Assembly (NCBI RefSeq): GCF_001517625.2
Contig: NZ_LN999825.1
Span: 124,001-188,000 of the forward strand
DNA from: Clostridium sp. AT4
Lineage (GTDB): Bacteria > Bacillota > Clostridia > Lachnospirales > Lachnospiraceae
Length of the DNA stretch: 64,000 bases
Reading direction: 5' to 3'
Within the stretch, counting starts at the first letter, position 1; each line of letters opens with the position of its first letter. A model generated the notes under the pieces. It made no database searches. It was given only the letters and a program-made list of their open reading frames with translations, and was not told the origin of the DNA. Positions 37,843 to 47,024 of the stretch are shown in pieces. The position numbers and the translations under genes were made by a program.

Positions 37843-38836
37843 TGAGATATATAGCTGTTACTACCACACGGTCCGCCATATTTTGGAGGAAGCTGCCGGC
37901 CATTCAGTGAACATGAAAGAAATGGAGCAGATCTGCAAAAATCAGGCCTTTCAGGAAACAGCCCTGGCTGTACTCCCGAAACTTACAAAGGGAGAGTGGC
38001 CCCTTCTTTTCCCCCCAAAGGAGCATCCTGGCTGCTATGAAAGTGCCCTGCATTTTTCTCCTCCCGAACTGCCGCTGACTGCACTTCAGATGTCCTGGCT
38101 GGCAGCTCTGATCCATGACCCGCGCTTCCGGCTCTTTTTTACGGATGAAGAATTAAAAAATCTTTCAGAATCCCTAAAGGGATTTGAACCGCTGTATCAG
38201 CAAGAAAATTTTTACTATTACGACCAGTTTTGCGACGGTGATTCCTATGCTTCACCTTCCTACCGGGAGCATTTTCAGGCAATTTTAAAAGCCCTGAGGG
38301 AGCATCATATCCTTTTTATTGGATATGAAGGCAAAAAAGGAATCTGCCATTCCTTTGAAGTCATCCCCTATCAGCTCCAGTACTCCTCCAAGGATGACAA
38401 ATTCCGTCTCTGCTGTCTGCAGTACCGACGGGGACGCTGCGGCCTAAATACCATTCTCAACCTGGAACGGATTCGTGACTGCCGCGTTTCCCCTGACCTC
38501 CTTTCGGACAGCGATATACAGACTCTCTCCTGCCACCGCTTTCTCCCGGTCCGCAAAGCAAAAGAGCCCGTTCTCTTAAAAATAACCGGAGAACGGAACT
38601 CTCTTGAACGCTGTATGCTTCACTTTGCCAGCTATGAAAAGCATACGGAATACCATGAAGAAGGCAAATACTGGCTGTGCTCCATTTACTATGATACCGC
38701 AGATGAAACGGAGCTTCTCATCGATATCCTTTCCTTCGGCCCCGTAATAGAGGTTCTGGGGCCAGGCCATTTCCGCAGTATGGTGAAAAACCGGGTGAAA
38801 CGGCAGCATGAGCTTTTGTATGGAACGGTGGAGTAA
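37829..38836 (+). CDS. WYL-domain transcriptional regulator 2
   Basis: A 335-aa WYL-type protein encoded in tandem with the first. The sensor domain lies at about 165-245 (I-L-F-I-G-Y-E-G-K-K, F-E-V-I-P-Y-Q-L-Q-Y-S-S-K-D-D-K-F-R-L-C-C-L) and the WCX-like C-terminal extension at 260-330 ends G-P-G-H-F-R-S-M-V-K-N-R-V. A clear N-terminal helix-turn-helix is hard to see, so this may be a partner that senses a ligand while WYL1 binds DNA; that is inferred. The start codon has AAAAGGAAG upstream inside the first gene, showing translational coupling. A hairpin follows. Confidence 0.78.
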   Translation: MELFNEIYSCYYHTVRHILEEAAGHSVNMKEMEQICKNQAFQETALAVLPKLTKGEWPLLFPPKEHPGCYESALHFSPPELPLTALQMSWLAALIHDPRFRLFFTDEELKNLSESLKGFEPLYQQENFYYYDQFCDGDSYASPSYREHFQAILKALREHHILFIGYEGKKGICHSFEVIPYQLQYSSKDDKFRLCCLQYRRGRCGLNTILNLERIRDCRVSPDLLSDSDIQTLSCHRFLPVRKAKEPVLLKITGERNSLERCMLHFASYEKHTEYHEEGKYWLCSIYYDTADETELLIDILSFGPVIEVLGPGHFRSMVKNRVKRQHELLYGTVE

Positions 38837-38848
38837 ATATTTCTACGC

Positions 38849-38887
38849 GAACAGGCCGCCTGCCCTAACCGGACAGACGGCCTGTTC
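38849..38887. terminator. bidirectional hairpin between WYL2 and adhE
   Basis: A 10-bp stem (38849-38858 with 38878-38887, GAACAGGCCG type) whose inner part can pair further. Neither side has a long T-run, so termination strength is uncertain. Confidence 0.55.
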
Positions 38888-38926
38888 CAAACACAAAGGA
38901 TAAAGGTTCACCCTCAATGGGTTCGA

Positions 38927-41539
38927 TTATTTTCCGTAATAAGCTCTTAAATACATATCCTTGATCTCGCTCATGAGAGGATATCTTGGGTTGGCGCCGG
39001 TACACTGGTCGTCGAAGGCCTGCTCCGTCATATCATCCAGTCTGTCTAAGAAGTCTTTCTCGTCAATGCCGTAATCCTTGATGCAGGACTTCACGCCAAC
39101 AGCCTTCTTTAACTCCTCGATCTTCTCGATCAGCTTCTTCACAGCCTCTTCATCGCTGCCTGCATTGATTCCGCAGAATCTTGCACACTCAGCGTATCTT
39201 GCCATGGTATGCGGATACTGGTACTGGGAGAAAGTTCCCATCTTGCGTGGATTCTCAGCAGCGTTGAACTCAACTACCAGAGAGATCATCAGCGCATTTG
39301 CAATACCGTGGGGCAGATGATGGAATGCGCCCAGCTTATGTGCCATAGAATGGCATACGCCCAGGAATGCGTTCGCAAATGCCATACCTGCCATACAGGA
39401 TGCGTCTGCCATCTTCTGGCGTGCCTCAACATTGTTTGGCTCATTGTAAGCGATCGGCAGGTAGTCAAATACGTTCTTCATTGCCTTTAATGCAAGTCCG
39501 TCTGTATAATCCGTTGCCATAACAGAAGCATATGCCTCTAATGCATGGGTTAAAACATCAACGCCGGAAGCGCTGGTTAAGCCTCTTGGCTGGCTCATCA
39601 TGTTGTCAGTATCAACAATCGCCATATTTGGAAGCAGCTGGTAATCAGCCAGAGGATACTTGATGCCTGTCTCCTGATCGGTGATAACGGCAAATGGAGT
39701 AACCTCAGAACCTGTACCGGAGGAGGTAGGAACAGCTACAAAGTAAGCCTTCTCACCCATCTTCGGGAAAGTGTAAACTCTCTTGCGGATATCGATAAAG
39801 CGCATTGCCATATCCATGAAATCTGCTTCCGGATGCTCGTACAGTACCCACATGATCTTTCCTGCATCCATTGCGGAGCCGCCGCCCATTGCGATAATTA
39901 CATCCGGCTCAAATTCTTTCATCAGTTTGGCGCCTGCCTGTGCATTTGCCAGAGTAGGATCAGGCTGAACGTCAGAGAATACGGTATATGTGATTCCCAT
40001 TTCATTTAAACGGTCTGTAATTACATTTGTGTAGCCGTTCTTGTACAGGAAGGAGTCTGTTACGATAAAGGCTCTCTTCTTGCCCATTACATCCTTTAAT
40101 TCGTTTAATGCTACAGGCAGACAGCCCTTCTTAAAGTAAACCTTCTCAGGTGTACGGAACCACAGCATATTTTCTCTCCTCTCAGCAACAGTCTTAATGT
40201 TCAGCAGATGCTTAACGCCAACGTTCTCAGATACGGAGTTTCCGCCCCAGGAACCGCAGCCCAGTGTAAGAGACGGAGCTAGCTTAAAGTTGTACAGATC
40301 GCCGATACCGCCGTGGGAGGAAGGTGTATTTACAAGAATACGGCAGGTCTTCATTCTCTCTGCATGCTTCATCATCTTTTCTTTTTCATTTACATTGATG
40401 TACAGAGAAGAGGTATGGCCGTAGCCGCCGTCTGCTACCAGACGCTCTGCCTTATCCAGAGCCTCGTCAAAGGTCTTAGCCTTGTACATAGCCAGTACAG
40501 GAGACAGCTTTTCGTGAGCAAACTCCTCGCTGATATCTACAGACTCAACCTCGCCGATGATAATCTTTGTATCAACCGGAACATCCACACCTGCCAGCTT
40601 TGCGATGGTGTATGCAGACTGTCCTACGATCTTTGCATTTAATGCCCCGTTGATCAGGATGGTCTTTCTTACCTTTTCAATCTCACCCTGCTTTAAGAAA
40701 TAGCAGCCTCTGTATTCAAATTCCTTCTTAACAGCCTCATATACAGGCTCCAGAACAGTTACAGACTGCTCAGAAGCACAGATCATACCATTATCAAAGG
40801 TCTTGGAATGGATAATGGAGTTAACTGCCATACGGATATCAGCCGTATCGTCAATGATAACTGGCGTATTTCCAGCGCCAACGCCCAGCGCAGGCTTACC
40901 GGAAGAATATGCAGCCTTAACCATGCCCGGGCCACCAGTTGCCAGGATGATATCAGCGTCTCTCATTACCTCATTGGTCAGCTCCAGGGAAGGAACGTCG
41001 ATCCATCCAATGATCCCCTCAGGAGCGCCTGCCTTAACAGCAGCCTCCAGCACAACCTTGGCAGCCTCAATGGTACTCTTCTTTGCTCTTGGATGTGGGG
41101 AAATGATGATGGCATTGCGTGTCTTTAAGGAAATCAGTGTCTTAAAGATTGCAGTGGAGGTTGGATTTGTAGTAGGGATAACAGCTGCGATCAGGCCGAT
41201 TGGCTCTGCAATCTTCTTTATACCGTACTCCTTATCCTCCTCAACCACACCAACGGTCTTTGTATTCTTGTATGCATTGTAGATATACTCAGCTGCGTAG
41301 TTGTTCTTGATTACTTTATCCTCAACCACGCCCATTCCGGTCTCTTCTACCGCCATCTTTGCCAGCGGAATACGCATTTTATTCGCTGCGCTTGCTGCCG
41401 CGAAAAAGATCTTATCTACCTGCTCCTGTGTGTAGGTTGCAAATACCTTCTGAGCCTCGCGCATTGCTGCCATCTTGGCGTTCAGTCCCTCTACGCTGTC
41501 AATGATCTCCGGAACTACCTGCTCGGTCTTCTTTGCCAT
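38927..41539 (-). CDS. adhE: bifunctional acetaldehyde-CoA / alcohol dehydrogenase
   Basis: An 870-aa AdhE that reduces acetyl-CoA to acetaldehyde and then ethanol, regenerating NAD during fermentation. The N-terminal aldehyde dehydrogenase half (about 1-440) has P-T-T-N-P-T-S-T-A and catalytic Cys in G-M-I-C-A-S-E-Q-S-V. The C-terminal iron-alcohol-dehydrogenase half (about 460-870) has A-M-G-G-G-S-A-M-D, P-T-S-S-G-T-G-S-E-V-T and iron ligands in G-V-C-H-S-M-A-H-K-L-G. The AdhE fusion normally forms helical filaments (spirosomes). I chose the M-A-K-K start with GGAGG eight bases upstream. It is monocistronic, with a consensus promoter and Rex box. Confidence 0.97.
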   Translation of the reverse strand: MAKKTEQVVPEIIDSVEGLNAKMAAMREAQKVFATYTQEQVDKIFFAAASAANKMRIPLAKMAVEETGMGVVEDKVIKNNYAAEYIYNAYKNTKTVGVVEEDKEYGIKKIAEPIGLIAAVIPTTNPTSTAIFKTLISLKTRNAIIISPHPRAKKSTIEAAKVVLEAAVKAGAPEGIIGWIDVPSLELTNEVMRDADIILATGGPGMVKAAYSSGKPALGVGAGNTPVIIDDTADIRMAVNSIIHSKTFDNGMICASEQSVTVLEPVYEAVKKEFEYRGCYFLKQGEIEKVRKTILINGALNAKIVGQSAYTIAKLAGVDVPVDTKIIIGEVESVDISEEFAHEKLSPVLAMYKAKTFDEALDKAERLVADGGYGHTSSLYINVNEKEKMMKHAERMKTCRILVNTPSSHGGIGDLYNFKLAPSLTLGCGSWGGNSVSENVGVKHLLNIKTVAERRENMLWFRTPEKVYFKKGCLPVALNELKDVMGKKRAFIVTDSFLYKNGYTNVITDRLNEMGITYTVFSDVQPDPTLANAQAGAKLMKEFEPDVIIAMGGGSAMDAGKIMWVLYEHPEADFMDMAMRFIDIRKRVYTFPKMGEKAYFVAVPTSSGTGSEVTPFAVITDQETGIKYPLADYQLLPNMAIVDTDNMMSQPRGLTSASGVDVLTHALEAYASVMATDYTDGLALKAMKNVFDYLPIAYNEPNNVEARQKMADASCMAGMAFANAFLGVCHSMAHKLGAFHHLPHGIANALMISLVVEFNAAENPRKMGTFSQYQYPHTMARYAECARFCGINAGSDEEAVKKLIEKIEELKKAVGVKSCIKDYGIDEKDFLDRLDDMTEQAFDDQCTGANPRYPLMSEIKDMYLRAYYGK

Positions 41540-41586
41540 TTCCATTTCCTCCATTTTCCTTGTGTTTGTGTTTGTATTCGGAATGT

Positions 41587-41604
41587 TTGTCAATTTATTA
41601 ACAA
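41587..41604. promoter_or_regulatory. Rex operator at adhE
   Basis: TTGTCAATTTATTAACAA matches the Rex consensus TTGTTAAN4TTAACAA with a single mismatch. It lies about 14 bases downstream of the adhE -10, so Rex bound at low NADH would block transcription. A second, weaker copy is at 41727-41744 (TTGTTAA-N4-ATAACAC). Confidence 0.85.
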
Positions 41605-41617
41605 TTTAACTATCCGC

Positions 41618-41646
41618 ATTATATAACATCGTTAAAAAAATGTCAA
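41618..41646 (-). promoter_or_regulatory. sigma-A promoter of adhE
   Basis: Read leftward: perfect -35 TTGACA (41641-41646), 17-base spacer, perfect -10 TATAAT (41618-41623). The leader to the start codon is about 75 bases. Confidence 0.92.
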
Positions 41647-41857
41647 CCATATTTTTTCTTTTTTCAGGTTTTGCGCAAATTTTTAGTCTCAGAGCATACT
41701 CTATCGATTCACCAATGGCAAAAAGATTGTTAAATATATAACACCACTTTGGATATTTTGTATAATTTTAAAACCTATCCACTGCTATTTTATAAATTAT
41801 GGTAAAATATACCTGGCAACTATAAAAATAAAACTGTAACATAAGGAGAGCTTTTCT

Positions 41858-41974
41858 ATGTTTCGGCCAATGCCACGTTACGGACAGCAGCTGGAGCTGA
41901 AAAAAGGCATCTGCACGCCGATACATACCATTGTGCAAATGCCTTTTTGTATTCTTATTACAGATATTTTTTAA
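41858..41974 (+). CDS. possible 38-aa small protein
   Basis: An ATG with TAAGGAGA eight bases upstream opens 38 codons (start [16 protein letters not shown]). The frame runs through the metK terminator hairpin and ends inside the 3' end of metK on the other strand. Nothing recognisable is encoded, and no clear rightward promoter was found. It could be a real small protein or leader peptide, or a chance open frame with a good ribosome site. Confidence 0.25.
   Translation: MFRPMPRYGQQLELKKGICTPIHTIVQMPFCILITDIF
41895..41949 (-). terminator. terminator of metK (bidirectional)
   Basis: A long stem (about 41901-41916 with 41933-41948; AAAAAGGCAT and TGCAC parts with one mismatch) and a 16-base loop. 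Leftward it is followed by TTTTTTCAG; rightward by TTTTTGTATTCTT. Confidence 0.9.
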
Positions 41975-43145
41975 GGGTATCCACCTTATCTAACTTCTCC
42001 CAAGGAAGGTCAAGGTCATTGCGGCCAAAATGTCCGTAAGCAGCAGTCTGCTTATAGATCGGACGACGCAGATCCAGCATACGGATGATTCCAGCCGGAC
42101 GAAGGTCAAAGTTCTCGCGGATGATCTCTACCAGCTTCTCCTCACTGAGCTTTCCTGTTCCGAAGGTCTCTACCATAATAGAGGTTGGGTGAGCCACGCC
42201 GATTGCATAGGACAGCTGGATCTCGCACTTATCAGCCAGACCGGCAGCTACGATATTCTTAGCCACATAGCGGGCCGCATAAGCTGCAGAACGGTCTACC
42301 TTGGTGCAGTCCTTACCGGAAAATGCGCCGCCGCCGTGACGTGCCGTTCCGCCGTAGGAATCTACAATAATCTTGCGTCCGGTCAGACCGCTGTCTCCGT
42401 GAGGTCCGCCGATTACAAAGCGTCCTGTAGGATTGATAAAGAACTTTGTATTCTCATCTACCATATCTGCAGGAATAATCTCATCAAATACATACTTCTT
42501 GATATCTGCATGGATCTGCTCCTGAGTTACATTCTCATCATGCTGAGTGGACAGAACCACTGCATCCAGACGAACCGGCTTTCCATTCTCGTCATACTCT
42601 ACTGTAACCTGAGTCTTTCCGTCCGGACGAAGATACTTTAAGGTACCGTTCTTTCTTACCTCAGTCAGTCTTCTAGCCAGCTTGTGAGCCATGGAAATAG
42701 GATATGGCATATACTCCTCTGTCTCGTTGCTTGCATAGCCGAACATCATACCCTGGTCGCCTGCACCAATGGCGTCCAGCTCTTCCTCGGACATACGGTT
42801 TTCCTTTGCCTCAAGAGCCTTGTCAACACCCATAGCAATGTCGGAGGACTGCTCGTCAATGGCGGTAATCACGCCGCAGGTATCACAGTCAAAACCATAT
42901 TTTGCACGGTCATAGCCAATCTCGCGAACCGTCTCTCTTACGATCTTCTGGATATCTACATATGCCTTTGTGGTGATCTCGCCCATAACCAGCACCAGTC
43001 CTGTGGTGGTCGCTGTCTCGCAGGCAACACGGCTCATGGGATCCTGCTCCATTAAAGCGTCTAAAATCGCATCAGAAATCGCGTCGCACATTTTGTCCGG
43101 ATGGCCTTCAGTTACAGATTCAGATGTAAATAATCTTCTCTCCAT
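41958..43145 (-). CDS. metK: S-adenosylmethionine synthetase
   Basis: A 395-aa methionine adenosyltransferase that makes SAM from methionine and ATP. Motifs: [13 protein letters not shown] (ATP/metal), [12 protein letters not shown], and the P-loop-like [19 protein letters not shown]. The length is standard. I chose the ATG with AGGAGA eight bases upstream; a TTG one codon earlier also opens the frame. It is monocistronic and lies directly behind a SAM-sensing riboswitch, so high SAM shuts off its own synthesis. Confidence 0.97.
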   Translation of the reverse strand: MERRLFTSESVTEGHPDKMCDAISDAILDALMEQDPMSRVACETATTTGLVLVMGEITTKAYVDIQKIVRETVREIGYDRAKYGFDCDTCGVITAIDEQSSDIAMGVDKALEAKENRMSEEELDAIGAGDQGMMFGYASNETEEYMPYPISMAHKLARRLTEVRKNGTLKYLRPDGKTQVTVEYDENGKPVRLDAVVLSTQHDENVTQEQIHADIKKYVFDEIIPADMVDENTKFFINPTGRFVIGGPHGDSGLTGRKIIVDSYGGTARHGGGAFSGKDCTKVDRSAAYAARYVAKNIVAAGLADKCEIQLSYAIGVAHPTSIMVETFGTGKLSEEKLVEIIRENFDLRPAGIIRMLDLRRPIYKQTAAYGHFGRNDLDLPWEKLDKVDTLKKYL

Positions 43146-43238
43146 CAATCATTCTCCTTTTCTTTGCTGTAAAATAAATACATACTGTACTGTGTTTCGT
43201 GTCATTTAAGCAGGTGTAATCCTCTGCCCTCTGGCAAA

Positions 43239-43470
43239 AAGAAAAGTCCGCAGCAACGGCGGACTTGAAAATATTAGATCTTCAAATCCTCTTATTGCTC
43301 GATCAAGCACATCAAAAAGCTCTTTTTAAAACTTTATAAGCTGCACTCCTCGCTCAGGCTGGCACCTTCCGGCCCTTTCGCACACCGCATAAGCACTGCT
43401 TACGGGATACTCAACCGGGGTTGCCGTGACTTCACAGGTCCTTTATACCTCCATCACTCTGAATAAGGGA
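43239..43470 (-). promoter_or_regulatory. SAM-I (S-box) riboswitch upstream of metK
   Basis: Read leftward, the leader matches S-box hallmarks in order: CTTATTCAGAG, TGATGGAGG, a GTGAAGTCACGGCAACC segment, and AGGTGCCA followed by CCTGAGCGAGG. The P1 closing strand AATAAG is at 43291-43296, so the aptamer spans about 43291-43470. A terminator hairpin (43244-43266, AAGTCCGC stem) with TTCTTTTTG follows. SAM binding should favour the terminator. The extra sequence between P4 and the P1 closing strand makes this longer than the standard form. Confidence 0.88.
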
Positions 43471-43550
43471 TATTTACGAACGTTTTCTATTGTGAAATGA
43501 CTACCAGCATATATTAAATCATTTTTTCTTTCCTGTCAATATACATTTTT

Positions 43551-43597
43551 CCGCGCAAAAAATCCCGGCAAAGTTCCATCTCCTCTGCCGGAATTTT
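43551..43597 (-). terminator. terminator of the 5'-nucleotidase gene
   Basis: A 12-bp stem with one mismatch (43559-43570 with 43586-43597, AAAATCCCGGCA type) is followed leftward by a run of T (TTTTTTGCG). Confidence 0.88.
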
Positions 43598-43613
43598 CAT
43601 TAAAACAATCTTT

Positions 43614-45470
43614 TTACTGGATCACAATCCGTCCCTGTCCTTCGGAATTCTCATATTCAGAGGATACAGAACCGCCCAGGCCCTGAATATAGGTGGATAA
43701 TACATCTACATCCACCATAACCTCATCCTTTATAATATTGCAGCCATTAAACATGGTCATGCCGTCCCCACCGGACTTTAACATATAATTATGGGAAGCC
43801 ACTGTGTAAGTCTTATTCAGATCAATGGGCTGTCCGCCAACCTGAATATCCGTAACTCTGTACGGCCCGTCTACACTGACAAAATTACCCTTATCATCCA
43901 CCTTTATACTGGATTTTACAGAGCTGTCAATGGTATAGGTCAGACCGGATACATGCATGAAGCCTCCGGACTCCTCAGGATAATTCTTAACGCCCATTTC
44001 CAGGGCATCCTTGATCTGCTGTCCTGTCACCTCTGCCACACATCCCATGTTTCCAAATGGGAATACAGCCAGTGTATCCTCATATGTAATGGTTCCGGAC
44101 TCAATATCTGTGCGGACGCCTCCGCCATTGCAAAGTCCGATGTCTGCTCCCAGCTGAACTCTGTAAGCATCTGCCGCCAAATCACCAAGATTAGTTTCGC
44201 CATTTCTTATCCGGCGTTCTCCGGTGGCCTCATCCTTGATCGTCAGCTTGTACGCTGTACTTCCCAATGGGGTCTTTAAGGTTTCGTTAAACTGCCCCTT
44301 GATCTGCTCGATCAGGCTGTGGGTATCCGGATCCACTGCACGGCCATTTTCATTTACAACACTGCCCTGGCGGATGGTAAGAACCATTCCGGGATAAATG
44401 GTACCCGGATCAGAAATCTTATCCCGATTGCTGTCATAAATCTCTCTCCAGCGGTCATAGCTTCCCAGCTCTCTCTTGGCGATCCTGCTTAAGGAATCAT
44501 TCTTCTGAACCGTATAGGTACGATTTACTTCTGAAGGCACAACCTCTGAGATCAGCTCTGTGGAAATCGTTCCATCTGTATGAATGGTCATCTTTCCAAT
44601 ATTTGCCAGCTTAGTGCCTGTCTGGGTAACGATAACATCCTTCCCGTCTGCATCCTTTACTATCATGGAAAGTGTAGTTTCATGGGAATGTCCGTCAATG
44701 CAGGCATCCACGCCCCGGATATGACCGATCAGGCTTCCGGCACTCCAGCGCTCTGTGATTCCATTTTCTCCCAGATGTCCAACTAAAATCACAAATTCCG
44801 CTCCTTCAGCCCTGGCACTGTCCACTGCCGACTGCACCTGATTGTAAAATGCAGTTCCGTCTGCATCCTCACAGAAGGAATAGATATAATTTCCATTCGC
44901 ATCCTGGAAATAAGCAGGCGTAGATTTTGTAAAGCTTTCCGGTGTGGAAACGCCCACATAAGCCACCTGTGTATCACCGTAAGAAATCATCTTATAGGGT
45001 GCAAATACAGACTGTCCGGAAGCAGTGCTGATAAAGTTGCAGGAATAATATCCGCAGTTTAATTTTTCTGCCAATTCCAGAAATCTGGGCATACCGTAGT
45101 CAAACTCATGATTTCCCGGAACTGCCACATCATATCCTGTCTGATTCATGATATCAATGATATAACCGCCCTCGGACAGAGTTCCTACCGGAGCACCCTG
45201 GATGGCATCACCTGCATCCACCAGAGTAACATACGGTGTCTGGTTCATCATTTGCTTTTTGTACAGCGCCAATCCGCCGTAACCGATGTTTTCATCAATT
45301 GCGCAGTGAACATCATTGGTATATAGAACCACAATGTCCTGATCCGCTCCTTTGACTGTTCCAGCCTCCTGTGCCCATGCGGACATGGACATACCTGTGA
45401 TAAGGCTGCAGGTAAGAATCAGGGACCAAAGCAGACCCAGGAACCTTCTTTTTCCTGTTCTCCCGGTCAT
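43614..45470 (-). CDS. secreted 5'-nucleotidase / UDP-sugar hydrolase family protein with LysM
   Basis: A 618-aa exported metallophosphoesterase. Signal peptide (1-33, ending A-W-A-Q). N-terminal calcineurin-like domain (about 45-310) with metal motifs Y-T-N-D-V-H, L-V-D-A-G-D, P-G-N-H-E-F-D, V-G-H-L-G and D-G-H-S-H-E. A LysM peptidoglycan-binding domain (about 318-366; Y-T-V-Q-K-N-D-S-L-S-R-I-A, Y-P-G-M-V-L-T-I) sits in the linker. The C-terminal 5'-nucleotidase domain (about 380-600) has N-G-G-G-V-R and the substrate stack F-P-F-G-N. It removes phosphate from nucleotides outside the cell, held to the wall by LysM. AGGAGGG precedes the ATG. It lies downstream of murA with about 95 bases between. 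Confidence 0.92.
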   Translation of the reverse strand: MTGRTGKRRFLGLLWSLILTCSLITGMSMSAWAQEAGTVKGADQDIVVLYTNDVHCAIDENIGYGGLALYKKQMMNQTPYVTLVDAGDAIQGAPVGTLSEGGYIIDIMNQTGYDVAVPGNHEFDYGMPRFLELAEKLNCGYYSCNFISTASGQSVFAPYKMISYGDTQVAYVGVSTPESFTKSTPAYFQDANGNYIYSFCEDADGTAFYNQVQSAVDSARAEGAEFVILVGHLGENGITERWSAGSLIGHIRGVDACIDGHSHETTLSMIVKDADGKDVIVTQTGTKLANIGKMTIHTDGTISTELISEVVPSEVNRTYTVQKNDSLSRIAKRELGSYDRWREIYDSNRDKISDPGTIYPGMVLTIRQGSVVNENGRAVDPDTHSLIEQIKGQFNETLKTPLGSTAYKLTIKDEATGERRIRNGETNLGDLAADAYRVQLGADIGLCNGGGVRTDIESGTITYEDTLAVFPFGNMGCVAEVTGQQIKDALEMGVKNYPEESGGFMHVSGLTYTIDSSVKSSIKVDDKGNFVSVDGPYRVTDIQVGGQPIDLNKTYTVASHNYMLKSGGDGMTMFNGCNIIKDEVMVDVDVLSTYIQGLGGSVSSEYENSEGQGRIVIQ

Positions 45471-45565
45471 TTCATAACCCTCCTTATGAGATAATTTTGC
45501 CTCTGCCCGGATTGCTCCTGACAGAGGCTATTCTTATATGAAACCGTACGATGGATATACGGTCA

Positions 45566-46858
45566 TCATCCTACCCTAAGTTTAAATTTCTGCATCTCCC
45601 TTTCAGAATCCACCAGCTCGATCATGGCTCCCAGCCCCTGGAGCTTTTCCTCAAAGCTTTCGTATCCCCTCTGAATATATCCGATCTCATCTACAATGGT
45701 ATATCCTTCTGCCGCCAGCCCTGCGATTACCAGAGCTGCACCTGCCCGAAGATCCGGCGCATTTACCTGAGCGCCAGTAAAGCCTTCTACGCCGTTAATC
45801 ACAGCTACATTTCCCTCTACCTTGATAGAGCTTCCCATGCGTGCCAGCTCGTCCACGTATTTAAAACGATTCTCAAAAATGCTTTCTGTAACCATACTGG
45901 TTCCTTTGGTAAGAGCCAGTGTAACAGCCATCTGAGGCTGCATATCGGTAGGAAAGCCGGGATATGGCAGTGTCTTAATATCTGTATGACGCTGGTTCGG
46001 CTTACCCACAACACGGACTGCGTCATCAAACTCGATCACCTCACAGCCAATCTCTGTAAGCTTGGCGGAAATCGCCTCCAGATGCTTTGGAATTACATTT
46101 TTTACCATCACATCGCCTCTGGTTGCTGCTGCTGCACACATAAAGGTACCAGCCTCGATCTGATCCGGAATAATAGAATATTCTGTGCCGTGAAGCCGCT
46201 CTACGCCCCTGATACGGATTGTGTCTGTTCCTGCACCCTTAATATTGGCTCCCATACTGTTAAGGAAGTTTGCCACATCTACGATATGGGGCTCCTTGGC
46301 AGCATTCTCAAGAATCGTCTGTCCCTCTGCCATAGCAGCAGCCATCATGATATTGATGGTCGCTCCCACAGAAACCACATCCAGATAAATATGACTTGCC
46401 ACCAAATCAATGGCATGGGCGATCACTGCTCCGCCCTCAATCTGTACATCTGCTCCCAGCGCCCGGAAGCCCTTAATATGCTGGTCAATGGGGCGGCTTC
46501 CGATATTGCAGCCTCCGGGAAGAGGAACCTGAGCGCTCTTGTATTTTCCTAAAAGAGCACCGATAAAATAATAGGACGCACGGATCCGGCGGATATATTC
46601 GTCATCCACGGATACTTCTCTGATATTTCCTGCGTTGATCTTTACTGTATGGCGGTCAATGCGGTGTACGCTGGCACCGATCTCCTGGATTGCTTCCAGC
46701 ATAACATTGATATCCCGCACATCCGGCAGATTGTCGATAAGAACATCCTCATCGGTCATAATGGATGCTGCCAGAATACCAAGTGCGGCATTTTTGGCTC
46801 CGCCTATGGTCACATCGCCCACCAGCGGATTGCCGCCTTTTATAATATAATGTTCCAT
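45566..46858 (-). CDS. murA: UDP-N-acetylglucosamine 1-carboxyvinyltransferase
   Basis: A 430-aa EPSP-synthase-like enzyme that adds enolpyruvate to UDP-GlcNAc, the first committed step of peptidoglycan synthesis and the target of fosfomycin. The start G-G-N-P-L-V-G-D-V-T-I-G-G-A-K-N-A-A and the active-site loop P-G-G-C-N-I-G-S-R-P with the catalytic Cys present (not the resistant Asp variant) are visible, as is the second conserved K-N. The chosen ATG has TTGAGG seven bases upstream; a TTG four codons earlier opens the frame. Many Firmicutes carry two copies; only one is in this window. Confidence 0.95.
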   Translation of the reverse strand: MEHYIIKGGNPLVGDVTIGGAKNAALGILAASIMTDEDVLIDNLPDVRDINVMLEAIQEIGASVHRIDRHTVKINAGNIREVSVDDEYIRRIRASYYFIGALLGKYKSAQVPLPGGCNIGSRPIDQHIKGFRALGADVQIEGGAVIAHAIDLVASHIYLDVVSVGATINIMMAAAMAEGQTILENAAKEPHIVDVANFLNSMGANIKGAGTDTIRIRGVERLHGTEYSIIPDQIEAGTFMCAAAATRGDVMVKNVIPKHLEAISAKLTEIGCEVIEFDDAVRVVGKPNQRHTDIKTLPYPGFPTDMQPQMAVTLALTKGTSMVTESIFENRFKYVDELARMGSSIKVEGNVAVINGVEGFTGAQVNAPDLRAGAALVIAGLAAEGYTIVDEIGYIQRGYESFEEKLQGLGAMIELVDSEREMQKFKLRVG

Positions 46859-46964
46859 TTTATACCTCAATTACTGATCGAACAGACCTTAATTTTTCTT
46901 TCTGTCTTTGTTCACATTTTATTTACATCTCTTAGATTATACCATAAGAACAGGATTTGTAAAG

Positions 46965-47008
46965 CAAACTCGCCTGCCGGGCGAAAAAAACGTTTCACCG
47001 GACAGGCG
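46965..47008 (-). terminator. terminator of the 826-aa membrane protein gene
   Basis: A hairpin pairs CGCCTGCCGG (46971-46980) with CCGGACAGGCG (46998-47008), with one bulge. Leftward only AGTTTGCTTT follows, a weak T-run. Confidence 0.6.
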
Positions 47009-47024
47009 TGTTTCAAAATTATTT

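Noticed and set aside
45501-45530. terminator after murA
   Set aside because: A 7-bp GCCTCTG hairpin is present but followed by AAAATTA, so there is no termination signal on the leftward strand.
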